Shown: positions 1 through 6,428 of the stretch, one piece after another
Numbering within the stretch: position 1 is the stretch's first letter
How the letters are laid out: each line of letters begins with the position of its first letter
Source of the DNA: Chromatiaceae bacterium
GTDB taxonomy: Bacteria; Pseudomonadota; Gammaproteobacteria; Chromatiales; Chromatiaceae
Length of the DNA: 6,668 nt
NCBI GenBank assembly: GCA_016938795.1
Contig: JAFGTZ010000406.1
Span: 1-6,668 of the forward strand
Reading direction: 5' to 3'
Notes under the pieces: model-generated
What the model was told of the DNA's origin: nothing
Database searches by the model: none
The model's input: the letters and a program-made list of their open reading frames with translations, nothing else
Program-made: the position numbers and the translations under genes

Positions 1-14
1 GAATCAGCAGGGAA

Positions 15-1106
15 TCAGCGGGGCGCGTCGGTGAGATAGATCTCGACCCGACGGTTGCGGGCGCGCCCCGCCGCGCTGGCGTTATCGGCAATGGGTTCGG
101 CCTCGCCAAGCCCCTCGGCCTGGATGCGTTCGGCGGCCACCCCACGGGCAATCAGCCCCTCGCGCACCGCCTCGGCACGCGCCTCGGAGAGGCGACGGTT
201 GGTCTCGGCCTCGCCGAGGCTGTCGGTATGGCCGAGCAGGCGCACCCGTAATTCGGGGCGTGCTCCTAGCAGTTCGGCCAACCGATCAAGGCTCGCAATG
301 GGCCCCTCGGGCAGGCTGGCTCCGCCAATGGGAAAGCGCAGCTCGCTTTCGGCAATGGTCAGTTGCAGACCCTCGGCGGTAAAACGCGCGCCGAGCGGCG
401 CGAACTCGCGCGCCAGATCGGTGAGGGCGGGCGCATCACCTGCCGGCGCCGGTGTGGCGCGGCGCGCGGCGGCCTGCTCGGCGCGGAAGGCATCGAGCAT
501 CTGCGTCATCTCGGCGAGCAGCGACTCGCGCTCGGCGGCCAGGGTCTCGGCCTGCGCGAGAATGAGCTGGCTTTGCGAGGCATCAAGCGCGCTCGAACCC
601 TGCTCAAGCGAGGCGAGACGCGCGCCCATCTCTTGCAGGGCGGCCTCGATTGCAGCGATGCGCTCGTCGCGTGCGGAATCGGCGACAGGCTGGGCGCTCG
701 CATCCGAATCGGGGTCTGTCGGCGCCGCCATGGCAAGACTCGACGCGAGCCTCTCGCTCAGGCTGCCGAGCCCCTGCCCCAGACGCTCGACCTGGGTTGC
801 CAGATCGCCCTGCGACTCGGCGAACCGATCCTGGGCGCTTAGCAGTTCGCCCGCCTGGCTCTCAAGCCGATCAATGCGCCCGCTGGTTGCAGAGAGCTGT
901 TGTTCGAGGCGCGCCAACTCCTCGTTCAAGGCATCGCCCTGGCCCAGCGCCTGTGTTTCGTGCGGCTCGGCGCGGGTTGCATGAGCGGCTGGCGGCGCGC
1001 TGTCGCGCACCAGATAGACCAGCCCCAGACCAGCGGCAAACATCAGGGAGAGAAAGGGAATAACGTACCAGCGTGAAGCCGGTTCGGGGGTCGTCGCGTC
1101 GGACAT
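15..1106 (-). CDS. Inner-membrane-anchored coiled-coil protein with C-terminal OmpA peptidoglycan-binding domain
   Basis: The product is 363 residues. Residues 1-12 are a short polar cytoplasmic tail and 13-33 form one uncleaved transmembrane helix (WYVIPFLSLMFAAGLGLVYLV region). Residues about 57-120 and 145-215 are heptad-like, rich in Leu, Glu, Gln and Ala, and probably form coiled coils separated by a low-complexity linker. Residues about 241-358 are an OmpA/MotB C-terminal domain, with LLGHTDSLGEAETNRRLSEAR at about 290-310 and the closing GRARNRRVEIYL at 347-358. Family knowledge: this domain binds diaminopimelate-type peptidoglycan in the periplasm, through conserved Asp and Arg residues that appear to be present in the closing block. 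The N-terminal helix instead of a cleaved signal or beta-barrel makes it MotB-like in topology rather than an outer-membrane porin. The start at 1106 is chosen because AAGGAA lies 5 bases upstream and the helix follows directly; a longer frame upstream has no hydrophobic logic and overlaps the channel gene. It lies 28 bases after the channel gene and is probably co-transcribed. Its cellular role is unknown. Confidence 0.9.
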   Translation of the reverse strand: MSDATTPEPASRWYVIPFLSLMFAAGLGLVYLVRDSAPPAAHATRAEPHETQALGQGDALNEELARLEQQLSATSGRIDRLESQAGELLSAQDRFAESQGDLATQVERLGQGLGSLSERLASSLAMAAPTDPDSDASAQPVADSARDERIAAIEAALQEMGARLASLEQGSSALDASQSQLILAQAETLAAERESLLAEMTQMLDAFRAEQAAARRATPAPAGDAPALTDLAREFAPLGARFTAEGLQLTIAESELRFPIGGASLPEGPIASLDRLAELLGARPELRVRLLGHTDSLGEAETNRRLSEARAEAVREGLIARGVAAERIQAEGLGEAEPIADNASAAGRARNRRVEIYLTDAPR

Positions 1107-1111
1107 GATGA

Positions 1112-1117
1112 TTCCTT
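1112..1117 (-). promoter_or_regulatory. Ribosome binding site deciding the start of the OmpA-domain gene
   Basis: On the minus strand AAGGAA sits 5 bases before the ATG at 1106. It supports this start over the 55-codon longer open frame that overlaps the upstream channel gene. Confidence 0.6.
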
Positions 1118-1134
1118 GTGCTCGAAATAGTGGA

Positions 1135-2115
1135 TCAGTGACCGGGCAGACAAATGTTGTGCTTGAGCACCGCGCGCGAGGTGACAAACAACAAAAGCGC
1201 GATGATGCCGGTGAGCAGCATGAGCATGCCGACGCCCAAATAGCGGTAGAACTCCAGCCCGCTGAGTTCAAACATCAACATGCTGGCGATGCTGAAGGCC
1301 GCAAGCGGAAAGGAATAGGCCCACCAGGAGAGAAAGAAGTTCAGCTTGAGAAAGCGCCCCACCTGGGTGAAGAGCAGCAAGGTCAGGAACATGCCCGCGA
1401 AGTAGAGCACATAGCCGAAGCTGTCGAGTTCGCCCACCAGACGCATGTAGGCAATGAAGCCCACCGCCGGAGGGGCAATCAGGATGAAGAGCGTCGGCAT
1501 GAGACGCGCCTCGATGGGGTTGTGGAACATCACGCGGTTGAAGACGATGGTGATGAGCACCAGCCAGAACAGCATGCCCACGCTAAAGAAGAACCAGGAC
1601 ACCGACACGAAACCAAGCGGCACACCCGCCACTGGCACCAGCACATTGCCCACCGCCGGAATAAACCAGGCGGGGTTCATGTGGTGCACCTGGAAGTGCT
1701 CGTGATGAATCCAGGCGCTCACGATATAAAGCGTGAACACCAGATGCAGCCCCGTGCCCAGGGTCCAAAGCACCTGACTCACGCCGGGCTGCATGTGCAG
1801 ATAGGCGATGGAGAGCAACAGCAGGCTGATCGAGATGGTCGGGAAAAAATTCAGCTTCACGGGATGGCGCAGCTCGGCGAGCACCGCCTGACGGTGGCGT
1901 GCCAGCTTGACGAGATAGAGGCTCGCCAGGGTGAGGAAGATCAGGCTGGTGAGCCCAACCAGCCAGGGACTGATGCCAAGATTCAGACCGAGAATGGATT
2001 GCGCCTTCTCCCAGCCGATGGTCAGACCGGCCATGCCCATCACCATGGCAAAAAAGGAGATGGGAAAATAGGGCAGGCGTGCGGTAGGCTCGGCGTGCGC
2101 GTTCGGGGTACTCAT
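1135..2115 (-). CDS. SLAC1/TehA-family (TDT) anion channel or transporter
   Basis: A 326-residue, very hydrophobic protein with ten predicted transmembrane helices at roughly 17-35, 50-70, 90-107, 112-135, 149-165, 168-195, 206-226, 232-252, 259-283 and 289-312. Length and helix count match TehA of Haemophilus and the channel core of plant SLAC1. Family-like segments are FFAMVMGMAGLT (21-32) in helix 1, NPAWFIPAVGNVLVPVAG (147-164), RLMPTLFILIAPPAVGF (204-220) and WWAYSFPLAAF (264-274). Family knowledge: SLAC1/TehA proteins conduct small anions such as nitrate and chloride through a pore closed by a conserved phenylalanine. In this protein that residue is probably one of those in the 264-274 segment; I infer this from position only. 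Other TDT members carry malate or sulfite, and databases often label such genes C4-dicarboxylate transporter. The substrate cannot be told from sequence. GAGG lies 10 bases before the ATG. It is preceded 17 bases upstream by a tiny membrane-protein gene and followed 28 bases later by the OmpA-domain gene, so all three probably share a transcript. Confidence 0.88.
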   Translation of the reverse strand: MSTPNAHAEPTARLPYFPISFFAMVMGMAGLTIGWEKAQSILGLNLGISPWLVGLTSLIFLTLASLYLVKLARHRQAVLAELRHPVKLNFFPTISISLLLLSIAYLHMQPGVSQVLWTLGTGLHLVFTLYIVSAWIHHEHFQVHHMNPAWFIPAVGNVLVPVAGVPLGFVSVSWFFFSVGMLFWLVLITIVFNRVMFHNPIEARLMPTLFILIAPPAVGFIAYMRLVGELDSFGYVLYFAGMFLTLLLFTQVGRFLKLNFFLSWWAYSFPLAAFSIASMLMFELSGLEFYRYLGVGMLMLLTGIIALLLFVTSRAVLKHNICLPGH

Positions 2116-2132
2116 AGGGTTTTCGCCTCGGT

Positions 2133-2261
2133 TTACAGCGTTGCCACGGTCGGCGCAAAGAGCAAGGCGCCAAGCACCACAGCCGTGGAGAGGACCGGAA
2201 CGAAGGGCCAGATGGAAAACGACCCGGGCCCCCGAGCGAACAGGGAAGAACGGCGATTCAT
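2133..2261 (-). CDS. Small single-helix membrane protein, 42 residues, upstream of the channel
   Basis: I do not recognise a family. The frame encodes 42 residues: a basic, polar start (MNRRSSLFARG) and then a hydrophobic stretch from about residue 17 to 41 (WPFVPVLSTAVVLGALLFAP and on). This predicts one transmembrane helix with its N-terminus inside by the positive-inside rule. The start at 2261 is chosen because GGAG lies 7 bases upstream. The frame stays open 54 codons further 5', but that extension is Arg/Ser-rich, has no comparable ribosome binding site and lies in the promoter region. The stop is 17 bases before the channel start, which fits an operon. Possible roles, all inference: a small accessory subunit or stabiliser of the SLAC1/TehA channel, or a translated leader that couples ribosomes to the channel gene. 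A chance open frame is less likely, given the ribosome binding site, spacing and helix. Confidence 0.6.
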   Translation of the reverse strand: MNRRSSLFARGPGSFSIWPFVPVLSTAVVLGALLFAPTVATL

Positions 2262-2498
2262 GGCAAGACTCCGAAAGGTTGTATCAGGACTGGTCGAACA
2301 GCGCGACACACGCGCCAGAGACCGAACGGATTTAAGGTCGAAGTCTAGTGAAAACCAGCCCCGGGGCGCATTGACAAACATCAGAGTGCTGAAGTCGGGT
2401 TTGCTGGATCTGGCCCGAGCCACACCAGAATTCTCTGTCGTTATGGTTTACCATGCAGGCCTCTCACATCCTTGCTAGCCGCCGCACAGTCCGCCGCC
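2262..2498. promoter_or_regulatory. Divergent intergenic region between the channel unit and apbE
   Basis: About 237 bases without a convincing gene separate two divergent units, so both promoters should lie here. On the plus strand a perfect TTGACA occurs at 2371-2376, but nothing resembling TATAAT stands 16-18 bases further on, so it may be fortuitous. An ATGGT-TT-ACCAT inverted repeat is at 2443-2454, about 45 bases before the apbE start, and could be an operator. On the minus strand, GCGCG-5-CGCGC is an inverted repeat at 2301-2315, and overlapping it (2302-2317) is a partial sigma-54-like GG-N10-GC pattern. None of these is strong enough to name a regulator. Confidence 0.35.
2269..2272 (-). 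promoter_or_regulatory. Ribosome binding site deciding the start of the 42-residue membrane protein
   Basis: GGAG on the minus strand, 7 bases before the ATG at 2261. It is the main reason for calling the short frame real and for rejecting the longer upstream extension. Confidence 0.55.
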
Positions 2499-3557
2499 AT
2501 GCTCAGAGCCCTGGCCCAACGCCGCCCCTTACATCTCCCTCTCGCCCTCGCCTGCGCCTTGCTCGTGCTCGCTGTCGTCTCGGGCTGCTCCTCGCCCCGC
2601 GATGCCATCCTGGAGCTCAAGGGGCGCACCATGGGCACGAGCTACAGCATCAAGCTTGCGGAGCCACCGAGCGAACTCGACAGCGTCGCCCTGCAAGGGC
2701 GTATCGATGCGCGTCTGGAGCAAATCAACGCGCGCATGTCCACCTATCGCCCCGACTCCGAGCTGTCGCGCTTCAACGCCAGCCGCTCGCTCGACTGGTT
2801 CCCGGTCTCGCGCGAACTGGCGCAGTTGGTGGCGCAGGCCAAGGCCGTGCATGATCTCAGTGGCGGCGCCTTCGATGTCACGGTCGGACCCGCCGTCGAT
2901 CTCTGGGGCTTTGGACCCAAGCCCGCCCCCACTGAACCGCCCGACGCAACCACCATCGCCGCCGTGCGCGAACGCATCGGCAGCGACAAGCTGGAGGCGC
3001 GGCTCGATCCCCCAGCGCTGCGCAAAACGCGCGCCGATCTCGCAGTCGATCTCTCCGCCATTGCCAAGGGCTATGGTGTCGATGCCGTCGCCCGGCTGCT
3101 CGACGAGGCGGGCATCGCGCATTATCTGGTTGAAATCGGCGGCGAGCTGCGCGCGCGCGGGCACAAGCCTGATGCCAACCCCTGGCGCATCGCCATTGAA
3201 CGCCCCAACCCGCTCGCGCGCGAGGTCTATCGAGTGGTGGAGCTGCGCGATGCCGCCATGGCTACCTCGGGCGATTACCGCAACTTCATTCAATGGGGTG
3301 ATCGTCACTACAGCCACGCCATCGACCCCCAGACCGCGCAGCCAGTGACCCATAGCCTCGCCTCGGTGAGCGTCATCGCCGCCGACTGCGCCACCGCCGA
3401 CGCCCTCGCCACGGCCTTATTGGTGCTGGGCCCCGAGCGTGGTCTCGCGCTCGCTGAGCGCGAGGGGCTGGCCGCCTTCTTCGTCACGCGCCACGGCGAG
3501 ACCCACGTGGATGCCGAAAGCCCGGCCTTTACGGCGCTCAGCCGCACGCCCGACTGA
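2499..3557 (+). CDS. apbE: FAD:protein FMN transferase, ApbE family lipoprotein
   Basis: ApbE uses FAD to attach FMN covalently to a threonine or serine of extracytoplasmic flavoproteins, classically RnfG/RnfD and NqrB/NqrC, and needs magnesium. The 352-residue product starts with a lipoprotein signal: an Arg-containing n-region (3-9), a hydrophobic core (11-27) and a lipobox VVSGC with Cys30 as the lipidated residue. It should therefore be membrane-anchored and face the periplasm. Family motifs occur in order: GRTMGTSYSI (42-51), STYRPDSELSRFN (81-93), GGAFDVTVGP (122-131), DLSAIAKGYGVDAVA (184-198), YLVEIGGELRARG (209-221), AMATSGDYRNF (253-263), YSHAIDP (271-277) and DCATADALATALLVLG (296-311). 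Asp301 and Thr305 stand where the family binds the metal. The ATG at 2499 is preferred because the signal peptide begins there; a TTG at 2472 would add nine residues and also lacks a good ribosome binding site. folP follows after 71 bases on the same strand. No flavoprotein target is encoded nearby. Confidence 0.95.
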   Translation: MLRALAQRRPLHLPLALACALLVLAVVSGCSSPRDAILELKGRTMGTSYSIKLAEPPSELDSVALQGRIDARLEQINARMSTYRPDSELSRFNASRSLDWFPVSRELAQLVAQAKAVHDLSGGAFDVTVGPAVDLWGFGPKPAPTEPPDATTIAAVRERIGSDKLEARLDPPALRKTRADLAVDLSAIAKGYGVDAVARLLDEAGIAHYLVEIGGELRARGHKPDANPWRIAIERPNPLAREVYRVVELRDAAMATSGDYRNFIQWGDRHYSHAIDPQTAQPVTHSLASVSVIAADCATADALATALLVLGPERGLALAEREGLAAFFVTRHGETHVDAESPAFTALSRTPD

Positions 3558-3628
3558 TTTCCAGCCGCGTTTCCCAGTTCGGTCGCCCTCCAGACAGCCG
3601 CCCGCATTGCCAACGACGGAACACCGCC

Positions 3629-4459
3629 ATGCTCAACGAACGCCCCCGCATCATGGGGATTCTCAACGTCACCCCCGACAGCTTCTCCGACGGCGGCCTG
3701 CATGCCGAAACCGACGCCGCCATCGCCCACGGGCTGCGCCTGTGGCACGAGGGAGCCGACATCCTTGACATTGGCGGCGAATCAACCCGACCCGGTTCGC
3801 TTGCCGTACCGCCCGAGGAGCAGCTGCGCCGCGTCTTGCCGGTGATTTGTGGGCTACGCGAGCGCTTGCCCAAGAATATCCTGCTCAGCATCGACACCAC
3901 CTCGGCGACTGTCGCCCGGGCTGCGCTCGATGCCGGCGCCGACTGGATCAACGATACCTCGGCGGGGCTCGACGCCCCCGAGATGCTGGCCCTGGCCGCC
4001 GAGTACTCGAGCCCCATTGTGCTCATGCACCGTCAGGGCAGGCCACGCACCATGCAGCACAATCCGCACTATATCGATGTGGTGAGCGAGGTACGCGATC
4101 ACCTTGGCGAACGCGCCGAGGCCGCGCGCACGGCTGGACTGACAGCCGAACAGATTTGGCTCGATCCTGGCATCGGTTTCGGCAAATCGAAGGAGCACAA
4201 CCTCAGCCTGCTGGCCGCGCTGGACAGACTGGTGAATCTTGGCTACCCCGTCTTGCTGGGCGCCAGTCGCAAGCGCTTTCTCGGCATGATCTGCGGCCTC
4301 GATACCCCGAGCGAACTCGCCCCCGCCACCTGCGCCACCACCACCCTTGGGGTCATGGCCGGGGCGCGGGTGTTTCGGGTTCACGATGTGGCTGCCAACC
4401 GTCAAGCCCTGGAGGTTGCCTGGGCGATCCAGCAAACGGGCCATGAGGCTTGTGCCTGA
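3629..4459 (+). CDS. folP: Dihydropteroate synthase
   Basis: The enzyme condenses p-aminobenzoate with 7,8-dihydropterin pyrophosphate to give dihydropteroate in folate synthesis; it is cytoplasmic and the target of sulfonamides. The 276-residue TIM-barrel protein carries the expected motifs in order: MGILNVTPDSFSDGG (9-23), DIGGESTRPG (47-56), SIDT (87-90), NDTSAG (108-113), VLMHRQGRPRTMQ (131-143), LDPGIGFGKSKEHN (178-191), GASRKRFLG (211-219) and a closing RVHDV (250-254). Length is normal. The N-terminus is short, with only eight residues before the first barrel strand. The loop motif usually reads MHMQG in well-known homologues; here it is MHRQG, a mild variation. GGA lies 8 bases before the ATG. 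It follows apbE by 71 bases with no terminator seen, so co-transcription is likely although the functions are unrelated. It is not beside ftsH or glmM, its common neighbours in gammaproteobacteria, so another copy elsewhere is possible. Its stop directly abuts the stop of the convergent transketolase gene. Confidence 0.96.
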   Translation: MLNERPRIMGILNVTPDSFSDGGLHAETDAAIAHGLRLWHEGADILDIGGESTRPGSLAVPPEEQLRRVLPVICGLRERLPKNILLSIDTTSATVARAALDAGADWINDTSAGLDAPEMLALAAEYSSPIVLMHRQGRPRTMQHNPHYIDVVSEVRDHLGERAEAARTAGLTAEQIWLDPGIGFGKSKEHNLSLLAALDRLVNLGYPVLLGASRKRFLGMICGLDTPSELAPATCATTTLGVMAGARVFRVHDVAANRQALEVAWAIQQTGHEACA

Positions 4460-5467
4460 TTACAAATCCTCGCTTCGCTCGCTCGGGCGCAGGGCTTCCA
4501 AACGCACCTCGGCAAGCGCCGACTCCTCGATATCAAGCGGCTCGCCAGCAAGTTCCTCCACGGCATGCACCAGCGCCATGGCATCGAGTCCGTACTCGCG
4601 CATCAGATAGGCGCGGCTCGCCCCGTGGGCATAAGTATCGCGCAATCCAATGCGAATCAGGCGCTTGCCCAGCCCGAGTTCGGCCATGCTCTCGGCCACC
4701 GCCGAACCGAGCCCGCCGATGATGCTGTGATTTTCGAGCGTGATGACGCCAAGACGCGCGCTCCCGAGCGCCTGCATCAGACGCGGATCGTCGAAGGGCT
4801 TGAGCGTGGACACATGCAGATGGGTTATACCCAGTCCTCGCGCGCGCAGCGCCTGGGTAGCACGCAGCGCCTCCTCGGTGCAGATGCCGCTTGAAATCAC
4901 CGTGACATCCCCACCCTCGCCGAGCACCCGGGCGCGCCCGAGCGCCATGGGCTCGGCGGCATCGAACAAGCGCGGCACCTCGCCGCGCAACTGGCGGATA
5001 TAAACCGGGCCATCCACCGCCTGAGCCACATCGAGCACCGATTCCACCTCGGTGGCGTCGCCGCACTCCAGCACCGTCATATTCGGCATGAGCCGCATCA
5101 GACCCACATCGTCGATGGCCTGATGGGTCACCCCTCCCGGCGTGGTAATACCGGGCAGAAAGCCCGCCAGGCGCACCGGCAGGTTAGGATAGGCGATCGA
5201 CATGGCCACCTGATCGAAGACCCGCCGGGTGAGAAAAACCGCGAAGGTGTGCAGCCAGGGCGAGAACCCCTCGCGCGCCAGGCCGGCGGCAAAGCCAATC
5301 ATGTTCTGCTCGGCCATGCCGAGCGAGAAAAAGCGCTCGGGATAGGCCTCACGAAAGCCGTCGGCCTCGCACGAGGCGGTCAGATCGGCCGAGAGCACCA
5401 ACACCTCGGGGCGCTCGCGCGCCCAGCGCACCAGGGTCTCGCGATGCGGACGTTGCACCCGTTCCAT
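4460..5467 (-). CDS. Transketolase-like enzyme, C-terminal (pyrimidine-binding) subunit
   Basis: The 335-residue protein holds the Pyr and C-terminal domains of a split transketolase. FFSLGMAEQNMIGFAAGLA (46-64) contains Glu53, the expected glutamate that activates the aminopyrimidine ring of thiamine diphosphate. HTFAVFLTRRVFDQV (73-87) and THQAIDDVGLMRLMPNMTV (114-132) follow, His115 matching the substrate-contact histidine of transketolase. PVYIRQLRGEVP (154-165) ends the Pyr domain. The C-terminal domain includes VISSGICTEEAL (190-201), a VSTLKPFD stretch (219-226) and ENHSIIGGLGSAVAE (245-259). This layout also resembles 1-deoxyxylulose-5-phosphate synthase C-terminal halves, but the partner gene and lengths fit the two-subunit transketolase group. 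AGGAG lies 8 bases before the ATG, inside the upstream gene, and the ATG shares one base with that gene's TAA stop, which implies coupled translation and a 1:1 complex. The gene ends at the folP stop with no intergenic base. The protein is cytoplasmic. The substrate is uncertain; see the partner entry. Confidence 0.9.
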   Translation of the reverse strand: MERVQRPHRETLVRWARERPEVLVLSADLTASCEADGFREAYPERFFSLGMAEQNMIGFAAGLAREGFSPWLHTFAVFLTRRVFDQVAMSIAYPNLPVRLAGFLPGITTPGGVTHQAIDDVGLMRLMPNMTVLECGDATEVESVLDVAQAVDGPVYIRQLRGEVPRLFDAAEPMALGRARVLGEGGDVTVISSGICTEEALRATQALRARGLGITHLHVSTLKPFDDPRLMQALGSARLGVITLENHSIIGGLGSAVAESMAELGLGKRLIRIGLRDTYAHGASRAYLMREYGLDAMALVHAVEELAGEPLDIEESALAEVRLEALRPSERSEDL

Positions 5468-6396
5468 TACTCGGTCTCCTCGCGAAGCGTTTGCAGCAGT
5501 GTCTGATAGGCCGCGAATTCCTCTGGCCCCTTGAATCGCACATAGTGCAGCTTGGGCGCGCGCTCGCGCAGCCGCTCCAGGCCCCGACAGGGATCGGTGC
5601 GGGCAATGACCACCAGCGGGTGATCCGGTTCGGCGCGACCTTGGGCCGGCGCGGCGAGCGCCTCCGGATCGTGCCCATCAACCTCATGCACCTCGGCCCC
5701 GAAGGCGCGCAGCCGCTCGGCAAGCGGATCGACGCCCATCACCGCCTCCATGGGGCCATCACACTGCTGGGCATTGGCGTCGATATAGATGCCGAGATTG
5801 CCGATGCCGTGATAGCTGAGCGCCGCCAAGGCCTCCCAGGTCTGGCCCTCCTGAAACTCGCCATCGGACATGAATACCCAGACCCGCCCCGGCTCGCCGC
5901 GCAGCCGCCGCGCGAGCGCGATGCCACCGGCCTGGCTGAGTGCTTGGGCGAGCGAGCCGGCGGTGACCTCATGTCCCGGCGAGTGCTCGGCGCCGATCAG
6001 CTCCACCGTGCTGCCATCCTGATTGAACTCATCGAGCGCGTTCGGCCCCAGCCGCCCCAGCTCGATGAGCAGCGAATAAAGCACCAGGGCGTAATGCACG
6101 GGCGAGAAGATAAAGCGGTCGAACTCGGGCGCGCGCGGGCCGTTGTAATCGGCGCCGGTGAAGGCATGCGGATTGCTTGGCCCCGGCACCCCAGCAAAGC
6201 GGCGCGGCACCAAGGGCGCACTGCTTGGACCCAGACGCATAACGCGCAGATAGAGGGTGGCCAGCAGTTCGGCCGAGGAACAGGCCTGACTGAGATAGCC
6301 GCCGTTGTTATTCAAGGTATGTTCGAGCACCCGACGGCGCACCGCATTGGCAACGCGGCGGATGCGCTCGGGCGAGGATGAGGAGTCGCTGGACAT
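5467..6396 (-). CDS. Transketolase-like enzyme, N-terminal (diphosphate-binding) subunit, divergent
   Basis: The 309-residue protein is the PP domain of a split transketolase. SDGEFQEGQTWEAL (177-190) and IDANAQQCDG (205-214) form the thiamine-diphosphate motif, with Asp178 and Asn208 as likely magnesium ligands; the first residue is Ser rather than the usual Gly. GSLAQALSQAGGIALARR (147-164) matches the transketolase helix after the active-site loop. Of the three histidines that contact substrate in yeast transketolase (30, 69, 103), the second and third have likely counterparts (His101 in SPVHYALVLY, His138 in GAEHSPGHE). The first, in the usual GHPG-type motif, appears to be Tyr34 in NNNGGYLSQACSS. 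A loop at about 62-91 (RRFAGVPGPS and TGADYNGPRAPE) is longer than in typical subunits. These changes suggest an uncharacterised specificity. The ATG at 6396 has only a weak GGAA 10 bases upstream, but no better in-frame start was seen. The gene is first in a two-gene operon and overlaps the next gene by one base. Confidence 0.9.
   Translation of the reverse strand: MSSDSSSSPERIRRVANAVRRRVLEHTLNNNGGYLSQACSSAELLATLYLRVMRLGPSSAPLVPRRFAGVPGPSNPHAFTGADYNGPRAPEFDRFIFSPVHYALVLYSLLIELGRLGPNALDEFNQDGSTVELIGAEHSPGHEVTAGSLAQALSQAGGIALARRLRGEPGRVWVFMSDGEFQEGQTWEALAALSYHGIGNLGIYIDANAQQCDGPMEAVMGVDPLAERLRAFGAEVHEVDGHDPEALAAPAQGRAEPDHPLVVIARTDPCRGLERLRERAPKLHYVRFKGPEEFAAYQTLLQTLREETE
5476..5480 (-). promoter_or_regulatory. 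Ribosome binding site of the second transketolase subunit, inside the first gene
   Basis: AGGAG on the minus strand is 8 bases before the ATG at 5467 and lies within the last codons of the upstream subunit. With the TAATG stop/start overlap it supports translational coupling of the two subunits. Confidence 0.6.
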
Positions 6397-6428
6397 GGAT
6401 CAAGGGTTCCGCGCGTGAAAGTGGCGGC

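Noticed and set aside
55..984. Plus-strand open frame of 309 codons opposite the OmpA-domain gene
   Set aside because: Ser/Arg/Ala-rich shadow caused by high GC; the minus strand has clear OmpA motifs and a ribosome binding site.
2371..2399. Perfect TTGACA as a promoter for apbE
   Set aside because: No acceptable -10 hexamer at 16-18 bases, so not called as a separate promoter; mentioned within the intergenic entry.
1105..2478. Long plus-strand open frame (457 codons) opposite the channel and microprotein genes
   Set aside because: It is the antisense of a transmembrane protein; its translation is full of His, Gln, Glu and Lys with no family features, while the minus strand gives a coherent ten-helix channel.
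2529..3353. Minus-strand open frame of 274 codons opposite apbE
   Set aside because: No recognisable domain; all ApbE motifs are on the plus strand.
3854..4444. Open frames opposite and alongside folP
   Set aside because: Shadows of a fully motif-complete dihydropteroate synthase.
4446..4457. AGGC-4-GCCT inverted repeat at the folP end as a terminator
   Set aside because: Stem of only four pairs and no T-run on either strand; lies inside the folP coding sequence.
5491..6381. Plus-strand open frame of 296 codons opposite the transketolase N-terminal subunit
   Set aside because: Antisense shadow without domain features; the minus strand carries the thiamine-diphosphate motif.
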